The notes: generated by a model from the sequence alone, not told the origin. 64,000 nt of DNA from Streptomyces gilvus (GCF_022513565.1 NZ_JAKWBE010000024.1:1-64000); one strand, 5' to 3'. Counted from the first letter of the stretch, positions 1 through 8,634 are shown. Made by a program: numbers and translations.

Positions 1-32
<32 letters not shown>

Positions 33-107
33 CCCCGACCCACCACCCAACCGAAGGCGCTACGCCCGCCCCCACCAAACCCGCACAGGCGCCGCAGGCA
101 TCGCCCC

Positions 108-1253
108 TCAGCCCCCCGACGTCTCCAGCTCGGCATCCTCCCCGACGCCCGCGCAGTCGTACGGATCCTTCAGCCAGCCGTCCGGAAGCACCACCCGGTT
201 GTTGCCGGACGTACGCCCCCGAGGCCCGTCAGCACCATCGGGCCACGGCTGGTCGAGGTCCAACTCGTCCAGACCACCCCGCAGTTCATCGAGCGACGAC
301 GTGACCGCGAGCCGCCGCCGCATCTCGCTGCCGACCGCGAACCCCTTCAGGTACCAGGCGACATGCTTGCGGAAGTCGACGACGCCCTTCGACTCGTCGC
401 CGATCCACTCACCGAGCAGCGCCGCATGGCGCACCATGACCTCGGCGACCTCACGCAGCGACGGCCGCGCGATGTCCTCCGTACGCCCCTCGAACGCGGC
501 CACCAGATCCGCGAACAGCCACGGCCGCCCCAGGCACCCCCGCCCCACGACCACCCCGTCGCACCCGGTCTCGCGCACCATCCGCAACGCGTCCCCCGCC
601 GACCAGATGTCCCCGTTCCCCAGCACCGGAATCTCGGGCACATGCTCCTTGAGCCGCGCGATGGCCTCCCAGTCGGCGGTGCCGCCGTAGTGCTGCGCGG
701 CCGTCCGCCCATGCAGGGCGATCGACGTGACGCCCTCCTCCACGGCGATCCGACCGGCGTCCAGGTACGTGATGTGATCGTCGTCGATGCCCTTGCGCAT
801 CTTCATCGTGACCGGCAGATCCCCGGCCCCCGCCACGGCCTCCCGCAGGATCGCGCGCAGCAGGTTGCGCTTGTACGGCAGCGCCGACCCACCCCCCTTG
901 CGCGTCACCTTCGGCACCGGGCACCCGAAGTTCAGGTCGATGTGGTCGGCCAGGTCCTCCTCCGCGATCATGCGGACGGCCTTGCCGACGGTCGCCGGAT
1001 CGACGCCGTACAGCTGGATCGAACGCGGCGTCTCGCTCGCGTCGAAGTGGATCAGCTGCATGGTCTTCTCGTTGCGCTCGACCAACGCCCGCGTCGTGAT
1101 CATCTCGCTGACGAACAGCCCCTTGCCCCCACTGAACTCCCGGCACAAGGTACGGAAGGGAGCATTCGTGATCCCGGCCATCGGGGCCAGGACGACGGGC
1201 GGCTGGACGGTGTGCGGGCCGATCTGCAGCGGCGTGACGGTGGTCTCGGGCAT
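108..1253 (-). CDS. dusB: tRNA-dihydrouridine synthase (DusB family)
   Basis: This is an FMN-dependent TIM-barrel enzyme that reduces uridine to dihydrouridine in tRNA. The N-terminus carries the flavin-binding APMAGITNAPFR stretch. The family signature with the catalytic cysteine, DLNFGCPVPKV, follows at about residues 107-117, and GNGDI and GRGCLGRPW phosphate-binding motifs lie in the C-terminal half of the barrel. The protein is 381 aa, normal for the family. I chose the ATG at 1253 because a GGGGGA tract lies just upstream and the extra in-frame codons up to 1316 do not look like Dus. It is divergent from an MFS exporter across about 115 bp. The specificity class (DusB rather than DusA or DusC) is inferred from phylum. 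Confidence 0.93.
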   Translation of the reverse strand: MPETTVTPLQIGPHTVQPPVVLAPMAGITNAPFRTLCREFSGGKGLFVSEMITTRALVERNEKTMQLIHFDASETPRSIQLYGVDPATVGKAVRMIAEEDLADHIDLNFGCPVPKVTRKGGGSALPYKRNLLRAILREAVAGAGDLPVTMKMRKGIDDDHITYLDAGRIAVEEGVTSIALHGRTAAQHYGGTADWEAIARLKEHVPEIPVLGNGDIWSAGDALRMVRETGCDGVVVGRGCLGRPWLFADLVAAFEGRTEDIARPSLREVAEVMVRHAALLGEWIGDESKGVVDFRKHVAWYLKGFAVGSEMRRRLAVTSSLDELRGGLDELDLDQPWPDGADGPRGRTSGNNRVVLPDGWLKDPYDCAGVGEDAELETSGG

Positions 1254-1321
1254 TCCCCCATTGTCACGCACCCCGAGGGGTACCTGGACCCGTCCGGAAT
1301 CCCGCACGGCCCGCACAGGCC

Positions 1322-1346
1322 ATTAGTTAGCCGCACTATTAGTTAG
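1322..1346. promoter_or_regulatory. Direct repeat ATTAGTTAG, putative operator of MFS exporter
   Basis: ATTAGTTAG occurs at 1322-1330 and again at 1338-1346, a 16-bp period, only 25 bp before the ATG of the following exporter. The AT-rich repeat stands out from the GC-rich surroundings and lies where a promoter or operator is expected. The regulator is unknown; none is encoded next to it. Confidence 0.45.
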
Positions 1347-1370
1347 ACACACTATCGAAGCAGTCGTACG

Positions 1371-2825
1371 ATGGGACGCATGCCCGAGCTCAGCCAACGC
1401 CGACGCCATCTGGTCCTCGCGATCTGCTGCATGAGCCTGCTGATCGTCGGCCTGGACGTCACCATCCTGAACATCGCGCTCCCCGCGATCCGCGACGACC
1501 TGCACGCGAGCACGTCCGGCCTGCAGTGGACGATCGACGCCTACACCCTGGTCCTCGCCTCGCTGCTGATGCTCTCCGGCTCGACGGCGGACCGGATCGG
1601 CCGCAAGCGCGTCTTCATGACCGGCCTGATCGTGTTCATCGTCGGCTCGGTCCTGTGCTCACTCGCACCGAGCCTCAACACACTGATCGCCTTCCGGGTG
1701 ATCCAGGCGGTCGGCGGCTCGATGCTCAACCCGGTCGCGATGTCGATCATCACCAACACCTTCACAGACCCCCGGGAGCGCGCCCGCGCGATCGGCGTGT
1801 GGGGCGCGGTCATCGGCATATCGTTCGCCGCCGGACCGCTGATCGGCGGTCTGCTCGTGCAGTCCGTGGGCTGGCGCTCGATCTTCTGGATCAACCTGCC
1901 GGTGGGACTGGCCGCCCTGCTGCTCACCCTGAGGTTCGTCCCCGAGTCCCGCGCCCCCAAGGGCCGCCGCCCCGACCCCGTCGGACAGCTGCTGGTCATC
2001 GCGCTGTTCGCCGGACTGACGTACGCGATCATCCAGGCACCGGAGTCCGGCTTCGGCGCGGTGCTGCCGTTCGCGGTCGTCGCGCTGGCGGCCCTCCTCG
2101 GGCTCCTCTGGTACGAGCCCCGTCGCGACGAACCCCTCATCGACCTGCGGTTCTTCCGTTCGCCGCCGTTCAGCGGGGCGACGGTGATAGCGATCAGCGC
2201 GTTCGCGTCGTTGGGCGGGTTCCTCTTCCTCTCGACGCTGTACCTACAGAACGTACGGGGGCTGGACGCGCTGCACGCGGGCCTGTGGATGCTGCCGACC
2301 GCCCTGCCGATCATGCTGTGCGCGCCGCTCTCGGGCCGCCTGGTGGGCAACCGCGGGCCGCGGCTGCCACTGCTGCTCGCCGGAGCGGCGATGACGGCGA
2401 GCGCGCTGCTGTTCGCGGCGTTCCAGGCGGAGACGTCGGACGTCACGCTGTTCATCGGATACGTGCTGTTCGGCATCGGGTTCGGCTTCATCAACGCGCC
2501 GATCACCAACACGGCGGTGTCGGGGATGCCGCGGGCCCAGGCGGGCGTCGCGGCAGCCGTGGCCTCCACGAGCCGCCAGCTGGGCCAGACGCTGGGGGTC
2601 GCCGTCATCGGGGCGGTACTGGCGTCCGGGGTCGGCTCGTCGTCGTACAAGGACGCGTTCGTCTCCGCGTCGGTGCCGGCGTGGTGGATCGTCGTCGGAT
2701 GCGGGGTCGCCGTGTTCGTCCTCGGCGCGCTGACCAGCGGCCGCTGGGCGCGACGGGCCGCGGCCCGGGCGGCCGACCAGCTGGAGTCGGCCGAGGTACG
2801 CGAAGCGGCAGGCGTGAACGCGTAG
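1371..2825 (+). CDS. MFS drug exporter, DHA2 (EmrB/QacA) family
   Basis: This is a 484-aa integral membrane protein with about 14 hydrophobic segments, as in the proton-driven DHA2 drug exporters. Motif D1-like LDVTILNIALPAI lies in the first membrane segment (residues about 27-39), and motif A-like DRIGRKR follows segment 2. Motif C-like GPLIGG lies near the fifth segment. The ATG at 1371 is used; a second ATG at 1380 is also possible, and neither has a clear Shine-Dalgarno sequence, so translation may be leaderless or nearly so. Substrate unknown. The gene ends in a TAG that begins a 20-bp direct repeat. Confidence 0.88.
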   Translation: MGRMPELSQRRRHLVLAICCMSLLIVGLDVTILNIALPAIRDDLHASTSGLQWTIDAYTLVLASLLMLSGSTADRIGRKRVFMTGLIVFIVGSVLCSLAPSLNTLIAFRVIQAVGGSMLNPVAMSIITNTFTDPRERARAIGVWGAVIGISFAAGPLIGGLLVQSVGWRSIFWINLPVGLAALLLTLRFVPESRAPKGRRPDPVGQLLVIALFAGLTYAIIQAPESGFGAVLPFAVVALAALLGLLWYEPRRDEPLIDLRFFRSPPFSGATVIAISAFASLGGFLFLSTLYLQNVRGLDALHAGLWMLPTALPIMLCAPLSGRLVGNRGPRLPLLLAGAAMTASALLFAAFQAETSDVTLFIGYVLFGIGFGFINAPITNTAVSGMPRAQAGVAAAVASTSRQLGQTLGVAVIGAVLASGVGSSSYKDAFVSASVPAWWIVVGCGVAVFVLGALTSGRWARRAAARAADQLESAEVREAAGVNA

Positions 2826-2881
2826 ACAAATCGAAGCCCGCGAAGCAGCGGTCGCGACCGCTAGGCAAATCGAAGCCCGCG
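2823..2881. repeat. 20-bp direct repeat starting at the MFS stop codon, flanking a palindrome
   Basis: TAGACAAATCGAAGCCCGCG (2823-2842) and TAGGCAAATCGAAGCCCGCG (2862-2881) differ at one base. The first copy starts with the stop codon of the exporter. Between them is the perfect palindrome AGCGGTCGCGACCGCT (2847-2862), which could act as a bidirectional terminator for the convergent genes on either side. Confidence 0.75.
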
Positions 2882-2889
2882 GGGCCCGC

Positions 2890-3774
2890 TCAGCGACCCC
2901 CCGCCCGCTCCAGAGCGATGGCGTGGAGCTTCTCCAGCCGCTCCCTCGACTCCTCGTCCGCCGGCGCGTACGTCACGATGCGCGGGCCCAGTTCGGGCCC
3001 GAGCCACAGATCGGTGTGGTCGACGGCGATCCGGCCGACGTACCGGTTGTCGAACTCCTTGCGCTTGGTGCGGTGGGCCTGCACCTCGTGCCGCTCCCAG
3101 TTCTCACGGAACTCCGCCGACTCCGCGCGCAGCCGCTTGAGCAGCATCTTCCAGGCGGGCTCGGCGAGATGGGCGGCCATCGTGGCCCGGAACCGGGCGG
3201 CCATCAGCCGCTGGGTGTCCCGCAGGTGCACGATCGAGGAGCGCCACTCCTCGTGCGTGTAGGACAGGACAAGGCAGTTGCGGTCCTCGGCCGGCACCGC
3301 GTCCAGCTCGCACAGCAGCAGGCCGTAGGTGCGGTTGTAGGCGAGGATGTCGTACCGGCTGTTCTGCACGCACGCCGGGACCGGCTCCAGCTGCTCCAGG
3401 ACGGCCCGCACCCCGGCGGTGATGGACGGGCAGGTGGTGGCCGGCGTCGGGTCGGTCTGGCCGGCCAGCTGGAAGAGGTGCGCGCGCTCGCTGGGGTCGA
3501 GGAAAAGGGTGCGGGCCAGGGCGTCCAGGACCTGGACGGAGACCTGGATGTCCCTCGCCTGTTCGAGCCACGTGTACCAGGTGACGCCGACCGAGGCGAG
3601 CTGCGCGACCTCCTCGCGGCGCAGCCCGGGGGTGCGGCGCCGGGTGCCGCGGGGCAGCCCGACCTGCTCGGGGGTGATGTGCTCGCGGCGGTGGCGCAGG
3701 AAGGCGGCCAGCTCGTGCCGCCGTATCGCTGCCGCCGAGGTTTCCGAGGGCGTCTCCTGGGCCATGGTCGTCAT
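2890..3774 (-). CDS. XRE-family transcriptional regulator with MmyB-like ligand-binding domain
   Basis: The 294-aa protein has an N-terminal helix-turn-helix (about residues 20-95, containing TPGLRREEVAQLASVGVTWY, the hallmark of MmyB-type XRE regulators). A C-terminal PAS-like MmyB domain of about 170 aa follows; in this family it is thought to bind a fatty-acid-like ligand. Such regulators commonly sit next to an oxidoreductase or exporter they control. Here the divergent neighbour at 3870 is a DHA2 exporter, so it probably controls that gene and itself. ATG at 3774 (or 3765). The effector is unknown. Confidence 0.88.
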   Translation of the reverse strand: MTTMAQETPSETSAAAIRRHELAAFLRHRREHITPEQVGLPRGTRRRTPGLRREEVAQLASVGVTWYTWLEQARDIQVSVQVLDALARTLFLDPSERAHLFQLAGQTDPTPATTCPSITAGVRAVLEQLEPVPACVQNSRYDILAYNRTYGLLLCELDAVPAEDRNCLVLSYTHEEWRSSIVHLRDTQRLMAARFRATMAAHLAEPAWKMLLKRLRAESAEFRENWERHEVQAHRTKRKEFDNRYVGRIAVDHTDLWLGPELGPRIVTYAPADEESRERLEKLHAIALERAGGR

Positions 3775-3806
3775 GGTCCCAGCCTGCCGCCTCCCGCATC
3801 CTGTTG

Positions 3807-3847
3807 CCAGGTACTGCTGCTACCAGGACAAGAAGACTCTGGTACCC
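3807..3847. promoter_or_regulatory. Imperfect palindrome in divergent promoter, putative MmyB-type operator
   Basis: Within the 95-bp divergent region, CCAGGTAC at 3807-3814 and CTACCAGG at 3820-3827 form an imperfect inverted repeat. A further CTGGTACC occurs at 3839-3846. Repeated GGTAC half-sites between a regulator and its likely target are expected of an operator. Binding is inferred. Confidence 0.4.
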
Positions 3848-3869
3848 GTCTGAGCGCGGGCGCAGGCTC

Positions 3870-5303
3870 ATGGACGTGACCGAAACCATCACTTCACGCA
3901 CCGTCCGATCCCCGGTGGCGCCACCCGCGCTCAACGGGCTCGGGCTCTTCACCGTGCTGCTGGCAGCGGCACTCCCCCTCATCGACTTCTTCATCGTCAA
4001 CGTCGCCCTGCCCACGATCGGCCGGGACCTGCACGCGAGCGAGTCCGTGCTGGAGCTGGTCGTCGCCGGGTACGGGCTCGCGTACGCCGTCCTGCTCGTC
4101 CTCGGCGGCCGGCTCGGCGACCTGTTCGGCCGGCGCCGGCTCTTCCTCGGCGGCATGGCGGCCTTCGGGCTGACCTCGCTCGCCTGCGGTCTCGCGCCGA
4201 GCGCCTGGACGCTGGTCGCGGCGCGGGTCGCGCAGGGCGCGGCGGCCGCCGCGATGCTGCCGCAGGTCCTCGCCACCATCCAGGCGGCCACCGCGGGACC
4301 CCGCCGGGCCAGGGCCATGGGCCTGTACGGCGCCACGGCCGGCCTGTCGATGGTCGCCGGGCAGATCCTCGGCGGCGTCCTGGTGGCGGCCGACCTCTGG
4401 GGCACCGGCTGGCGCTCGGTGTTCCTGGTGAACGTCCCGGTGGTCGTGCTGGGCCTGGTCCTGGCGGCCCGGGGCGTGCCCGAGACCCGCTCCCAGCACC
4501 CCGAGCCGGTCGACGGCCCGGGCACCGTCCTGCTCGCCGCCTCGCTGCTCGCCCTGCTGGCCCCGCTCACCGAGGGCCGTACGGCGGGCTGGCCGCTGTG
4601 GACCTGGCTGTCGCTGGCGGCGTTCCCCTTCGTCGCGGCCGCGTTCTACGCGGTGGAGCGCCGGGCCGACCGCCGGGGCCGTACGCCCCTGGTCCCGCCG
4701 AGCCTGTTCCGGCTGACCTCGCTGCGCCGCGGTCTGGTGATGATCGTGCCGTTCTCGGTCGGCTTCAGCGGCTTCATGTTCGTCATCGCGGTGGCCCTGC
4801 AGCGCGGTGCGGGGCTGGGCCCGGTCCCGGCGGGGCTGGCGCTCGCGCCGATGGCCGTCGTGTTCTTCTTCGTCTCGCTGGCCGGTCCCCGGCTGGTCGC
4901 GCGGTACGGGACCCGAATCGTGACGGCCGGCGGGCTGCTGCAGGGGGTCGGTGTGGGGCTGATGGCGCTGGCGGCCTGGCGGTCCTGGCCGGACCTCGGC
5001 TTCGTCGAACTGCTGCCCGGCGCGGCGCTCGCGGGTGCCGGGCAGGCGCTCCAACTCCCCATCATCTTCCGGGTCGTGCTCTCCGAGGTGGAGCCCGCGC
5101 GGGCCGGCGTCGGCAGCGGCGTGATGATGACGACCCAGCAGTCGGCCCTGGCCCTCGGGGTGGCCGCGCTCGGCACCCTGTTCCTGTCCCTGATCCCGGC
5201 CCTGGGCATGCGCGACGCCCTGGTCACCACGCTCCTGGCCCAGCTGGCCTGCGTGGCGCTCACCTGCCTGCTGAGCCTGCGCCTGCCGCGCACCATCGGC
5301 TGA
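3870..5303 (+). CDS. MFS drug exporter, DHA2 (EmrB/QacA) family
   Basis: This is a predicted 14-segment antiporter of 477 aa. Motif D1-like IDFFIVNVALPTIG is in the first segment and LGDLFGRRR (motif A) follows the second segment. The ATG at 3870 (MDVTETITS...) is preferred because the extra upstream codons from 3804 are arginine-rich and overlap the operator region. It is divergent from, and probably repressed by, the MmyB-type regulator at 2890-3774. Substrate unknown. It belongs to the same family as the exporter at 1371-2825, but the two sequences are clearly different, so this is not a recent duplication. Confidence 0.87.
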   Translation: MDVTETITSRTVRSPVAPPALNGLGLFTVLLAAALPLIDFFIVNVALPTIGRDLHASESVLELVVAGYGLAYAVLLVLGGRLGDLFGRRRLFLGGMAAFGLTSLACGLAPSAWTLVAARVAQGAAAAAMLPQVLATIQAATAGPRRARAMGLYGATAGLSMVAGQILGGVLVAADLWGTGWRSVFLVNVPVVVLGLVLAARGVPETRSQHPEPVDGPGTVLLAASLLALLAPLTEGRTAGWPLWTWLSLAAFPFVAAAFYAVERRADRRGRTPLVPPSLFRLTSLRRGLVMIVPFSVGFSGFMFVIAVALQRGAGLGPVPAGLALAPMAVVFFFVSLAGPRLVARYGTRIVTAGGLLQGVGVGLMALAAWRSWPDLGFVELLPGAALAGAGQALQLPIIFRVVLSEVEPARAGVGSGVMMTTQQSALALGVAALGTLFLSLIPALGMRDALVTTLLAQLACVALTCLLSLRLPRTIG

Positions 5304-5409
5304 CGCGGATGTGAGGAACGGAACAGGCCACGGCTCGGTCAACTCGTCGCGGAAGACCCCCTGTTGATGTTGGTCTTGCTGCACACTCCTGTGGCGGAGG
5401 CGAGACATC

Positions 5410-5616
5410 ATGCTGGAGATCAACACGAGCAAGGTGAGCCGCTGGGACCAGCACGGGCGGGAACACGTCGTCCGCGTGCGGCGCAGCGGAGTACAGCGCA
5501 CCATCAGATGCGACACCTGCGGCTGGCGCCAGGGCGCCCAGTTCCTGCCCTGGCTGAAGGCGCAGGAACACCTGGCCGAGGCCCACCAGGCGACCGTGGA
5601 CCCGTCGGACGCGTAG
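5410..5616 (+). CDS. Small protein with a CxxC...HxxxxH zinc-finger-like motif
   Basis: The 68-aa protein starts at an ATG 9 bp after a GGAGG ribosome-binding site. It is basic at the N-terminus and contains RCDTCGW followed about 20 residues later by EHLAEAH, a pattern that could bind one zinc ion in a C2H2-like finger. I recognise no functional family; small proteins of this type are widespread in Streptomyces. It stands alone between an exporter and a hydrolase. DNA or RNA binding is a guess from charge and motif only. Confidence 0.7.
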   Translation: MLEINTSKVSRWDQHGREHVVRVRRSGVQRTIRCDTCGWRQGAQFLPWLKAQEHLAEAHQATVDPSDA

Positions 5617-5653
5617 GGAAACGCCCAGGGAAGGCGTAGGGAACGCCCAGGGG
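5611..5653. repeat. Direct repeat spanning the stop codon of the 68-aa gene
   Basis: GCGTAGGGAAACGCCCAGGG (5611-5630) is repeated as GCGTAGGGAACGCCCAGGGG from about 5634. It differs by one A fewer. The first copy contains the TAG stop (5614-5616). The repeat lies in the 120-bp gap before the next gene. Confidence 0.7.
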
Positions 5654-5737
5654 AAACCAGGGGACGCTCCCCGCGATGAGTTTCCGGCGCGTCGCCAGTC
5701 GTATGCCGTACGACCGACCCGCACCGGAAGGCGACCC

Positions 5738-6871
5738 ATGAGCGCTCTGTACGACACCCTGCGACGCCACGTCGACCGAGGTACGGTGCCGGGCGCCGTG
5801 GGGCTGGTGGCCCGCGGCGCCGATATGGAGGTGGTGGCCGTCGGTTCGGCGGACGCCGACGGCACCGCCCCGATGGCCCGTGACTCGATCTTCCGCATCG
5901 CCTCCATCACCAAGCCGATCACCGCCGCGGCCGTGCTGATGCTGGTCGAGGACGGCCTGCTGGGGCTGGACGCGCCGGTCGAGGAGTGGCTGCCGGAGCT
6001 GGCGAAGCCGCTGGTGGTGCGGACGCCGGACGCCCCTGTCGAGGACGTGGTGCCGGCCGTCCGTCCCGTCACCGTCGAGGACCTGCTCAGCTCCCGCACC
6101 GGCTGGGGCTTCCCCTCCGACTTCACCTTCCCCGCCGTCCAGGCGCTGTTCGGGGTGCAGAAGGACGGCCGTCACCTCCAGGACTGGCCGGACCACGACA
6201 CCTGGCTCCGCCGTCTCGCGCAGGTGCCGATGCTGTACCAGCCGGGCGAGTCCTGGCTCTACGGCACCTCCTCCGATGTGCAGGGCATCCTGGTCGCGCG
6301 GGCGTCGGGCCGTACCCTCGCGGAGTTCCTGGCCGAGCGGATCTTCGAGCCGCTGGGCATGACGGACACGGCGTTCGAGGTGCCGGCCGCCAAGCGGCAC
6401 CGCTTCACCACGGCCTACGACCCGGCTCCGGACGGCACGCTGGAGGTGTCGGACACCCCGGACGGCGAGTTCGCCCGCGCCCCGCGCTTCCTGTCCGGCG
6501 GCGGAGGACTGGTCTCCACGGCCGACGACTGGCTGGCCTTCGCCCGTATGCTCCTGGACGCGGGCGGCGGACTGCTCAGCCCCACCTCGGTCAGCCGGAT
6601 GACCACCAACCACCTCACGGCCGAGCAGCGCGAGCGCGCCGCCCTCTTCCTGGAGGGCCAGGGCTGGGGGTACGGCGGCCAGGTCGACGTGACCCCGGCC
6701 GACCCGTGGAACGTCCCCGGCCGTTACGGCTGGGTCGGCGGATCCGGCACCGCGGCCCAGATCGTCCCGCAGACCGGCACGGTCTCGGTCCTGCTGACCC
6801 AGGTGGCGATGACCGACCCGACGCCGACCCCGCTGATGCGGGACTTCTGGCGGTGCGTGGCGGGCGCGTAG
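5738..6871 (+). CDS. Serine hydrolase of the beta-lactamase class C / EstB family
   Basis: The 377-aa protein has the SxxK motif as SITK with nucleophile Ser56 and base Lys59. A Tyr-containing YGTSSD replaces the usual YxN, and a WVGGSGT segment near residue 330 replaces the KTG box. No signal peptide is visible, so it is probably cytoplasmic and more likely an esterase or peptidase than a true beta-lactamase. The ATG at 5738 follows a GGAAGG tract. It converges on a TetR regulator 4 bp downstream. Substrate unknown. Confidence 0.85.
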   Translation: MSALYDTLRRHVDRGTVPGAVGLVARGADMEVVAVGSADADGTAPMARDSIFRIASITKPITAAAVLMLVEDGLLGLDAPVEEWLPELAKPLVVRTPDAPVEDVVPAVRPVTVEDLLSSRTGWGFPSDFTFPAVQALFGVQKDGRHLQDWPDHDTWLRRLAQVPMLYQPGESWLYGTSSDVQGILVARASGRTLAEFLAERIFEPLGMTDTAFEVPAAKRHRFTTAYDPAPDGTLEVSDTPDGEFARAPRFLSGGGGLVSTADDWLAFARMLLDAGGGLLSPTSVSRMTTNHLTAEQRERAALFLEGQGWGYGGQVDVTPADPWNVPGRYGWVGGSGTAAQIVPQTGTVSVLLTQVAMTDPTPTPLMRDFWRCVAGA

Positions 6872-6875
6872 GGCC

Positions 6876-7475
6876 TTAGGCTCCGGCGCCCTTCAGCCCG
6901 CGCACGCACAGGTCGACCAGTGCCTGGAACTCGGCCTGCGCACCCGGCCGTTCCCACTCCTGGGCGTGAACGGGGTCGTGGAAAAGGCTGGTGGCCTGGA
7001 AGAGGGCCAGGGCGGCGGTCGCCGGGTCCTCGACGGTGAAGACGCCCGCGTCGACGCCGGCCCGCACCAGCTCGGTCAACTGGCCGGTCAGCTCGGCGAG
7101 ATGGGTGCCGACGGCACCGCCGCTCCCGCCGGTGAGGACCGTGTAGGTGGCGAACAGCTCCGGGTCGGCGCCCGCCTTCTGGCGCTTGGCGGCGAACAGG
7201 GCGGCGAGCCACGCCCGTACCCGGGCCTCCGGGTCCCGGCCGGTGTCCGCCGCGATGCCGGCCAGCAGCTCCGTCGTACGGTCCAGCCACCGCTTCGTCA
7301 CCGCTTCCCGCAGCGCCGCCTTGGTACGGAAGTGCCGGTAGACGGTGCCATGGCTGACGCCGAGCGCGCGGGCCACGTCCACCACGGTGGCCTTGGCGGG
7401 TCCGTAGCGGCGCAGCACCTCCTCGGTCGCTTCGAGGATGCGCTCGGTGGTCAGGGTCTCGGGGGGCGGTGCCAT
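6876..7475 (-). CDS. TetR-family transcriptional regulator
   Basis: The 199-aa protein has a classic N-terminal TetR helix-turn-helix (residues about 10-55, including VVDVARALGVSHGTVYRHFRTK) and a C-terminal all-helical ligand domain. The ATG at 7475 (MAPPPETL) is preferred over an upstream in-frame ATG because the extra 44 residues are low-complexity. The next gene on this strand is an aldo/keto reductase starting at 8523. A 22-bp palindrome upstream of that gene is one candidate target, but this link is unproven. Confidence 0.88.
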   Translation of the reverse strand: MAPPPETLTTERILEATEEVLRRYGPAKATVVDVARALGVSHGTVYRHFRTKAALREAVTKRWLDRTTELLAGIAADTGRDPEARVRAWLAALFAAKRQKAGADPELFATYTVLTGGSGGAVGTHLAELTGQLTELVRAGVDAGVFTVEDPATAALALFQATSLFHDPVHAQEWERPGAQAEFQALVDLCVRGLKGAGA

Positions 7476-7500
7476 GGCTAGACGGTACCCGGCGCCATGG

Positions 7501-8523
7501 TCAGCGCTCGCTGTCGAGCATCGCCATCTGCGCGGGGGCGTACCGCTCACCGGCCGCCGCGTCCGCGGGTACGGCTGACTCGATGGCGGCGAGGTCGGCC
7601 GCGTCAAGGGTGACGTCGAGTGCGCCCAGCGCCTCGCCGAGCCGCTCCCGGGTCCGCGCGCCGATCAGCGGCACGATGTCCGTATTGTGTCGCGGGCCCT
7701 GCGACATCGCCCACGCGATGACGATCTGCGCGACGGACACGCCCTTCTGCTCGGCGACCTTGCGCAGCGACTCGACCAGCGTGAGGTTGTGCCGCAGGTT
7801 GTCGCCCTGGAAGCGGGGGGTGTGGGCGCGGAAGTCGTTGGCGGCGAAGCCCCGGTCGGCCGAGACATGGCCGGAGATCAGTCCGCGGGCGAGCACACCG
7901 TACGCGGTGACGGCGATGCCCAGCTCGCGCAGCGTGGGCAGGATCTCCCGCTCGGGGCCGCGGGAGATGAGCGAGTACTCGATCTGGAGGTCGGCGATCG
8001 GGGCGGTGGCGGCGGCCCGGCGGATGGTCTCCGCGCCGACCTCGCTCAGCCCGATGTGCCGGACGTACCCCTTCTCGACGAGTTCGGCGATCGCGCCGAC
8101 GGTCTCCTCGATCGGCACGTTCGGGTCGAGCCGGGCGGGGCGGTAGACGTCGATGTGGTCGACGCCGAGGCGCTGCAGGGAGTACGCGGCCCAGGTCTTC
8201 ACGGCGGCGGGTCGCGCGTCGAAGCCGAGCCAGCTGCCGTCCGGGGCGCGCTGGGCGCCGAACTTCACGCTGATCAGGGCGTTCTCGCGGCGGGCGGCCG
8301 GGGCGGTGCGCAGGGCCTCGCTGATCAGCAGTTCGTTGTGGCCCATGCCGTAGAAGTCGCCGGTGTCGAGCAGGGTCACGCCGGCCTCCAGGGCGGCGTG
8401 GACGGTGGCGACGGACTCGGCGCGGTCCGAGTCCCCGTACATGCCGGACATGCCCATGCAGCCGAGGCCGAGGGCGGAGACCTGGGGGCCGGTGGTTCCG
8501 AGGGTGCGGGTTGGCATCGTCAT
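7501..8523 (-). CDS. Aldo/keto reductase
   Basis: This is a 340-aa NADPH-dependent (beta/alpha)8 oxidoreductase of the AKR superfamily. The tetrad Asp and Tyr lie in LLDTGDFYGMGHNE and the Lys in ISVKFG. The position where many relatives have a catalytic His (usually YxHRxDP) reads VYRPARLDPN here, a variant that I recall in other Streptomyces AKRs. The cofactor-binding SEVGAETIRRA segment is present. ATG at 8523 follows GGGTGGTGG; ATG 8517 is an alternative. Substrate unknown. Divergent from the chitinase gene. Confidence 0.87.
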   Translation of the reverse strand: MTMPTRTLGTTGPQVSALGLGCMGMSGMYGDSDRAESVATVHAALEAGVTLLDTGDFYGMGHNELLISEALRTAPAARRENALISVKFGAQRAPDGSWLGFDARPAAVKTWAAYSLQRLGVDHIDVYRPARLDPNVPIEETVGAIAELVEKGYVRHIGLSEVGAETIRRAAATAPIADLQIEYSLISRGPEREILPTLRELGIAVTAYGVLARGLISGHVSADRGFAANDFRAHTPRFQGDNLRHNLTLVESLRKVAEQKGVSVAQIVIAWAMSQGPRHNTDIVPLIGARTRERLGEALGALDVTLDAADLAAIESAVPADAAAGERYAPAQMAMLDSER

Positions 8524-8545
8524 GCCACCACCCTTGCATGACAGC

Positions 8546-8567
8546 TGACAGATTTCAATATCTGTCA
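8546..8567. promoter_or_regulatory. 22-bp perfect inverted repeat upstream of the aldo/keto reductase
   Basis: TGACAGAT (8546-8553) and ATCTGTCA (8560-8567) are perfect 8-bp arms around a 6-bp AT-rich centre. An additional TGACAG lies at 8539-8544. It starts 22 bp upstream of the reductase start codon and overlaps its likely promoter, which suggests a dimeric repressor or activator site (TetR- or MerR-like). Confidence 0.6.
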
Positions 8568-8602
8568 CTCCATACCTGCGATCCAACCCTGACCCATACC
8601 TC

Positions 8603-8634
8603 TGGTCCAGACCTATTGACGAAAGGTCTGGACC
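8603..8634 (+). promoter_or_regulatory. Chitinase promoter with inverted TGGTCCAGACCT elements (DasR/chi-box-like)
   Basis: TGGTCCAGACCT at 8603-8614 and its near-exact inverse AGGTCTGGACC at 8624-8634 flank a TTGACG -35 hexamer at 8616-8621. This 12-mer is the element described in Streptomyces chitinase promoters and matches the core of the DasR box (TGGTCTAGACC), so GlcNAc/chitin-responsive control is expected. The usual arrangement is direct repeats; here the two copies are inverted. Confidence 0.75.

Noticed and set aside
6876..7607. Longer TetR start at 7607
   Set aside because: The additional 44 residues are low-complexity and precede the normal TetR N-terminus.
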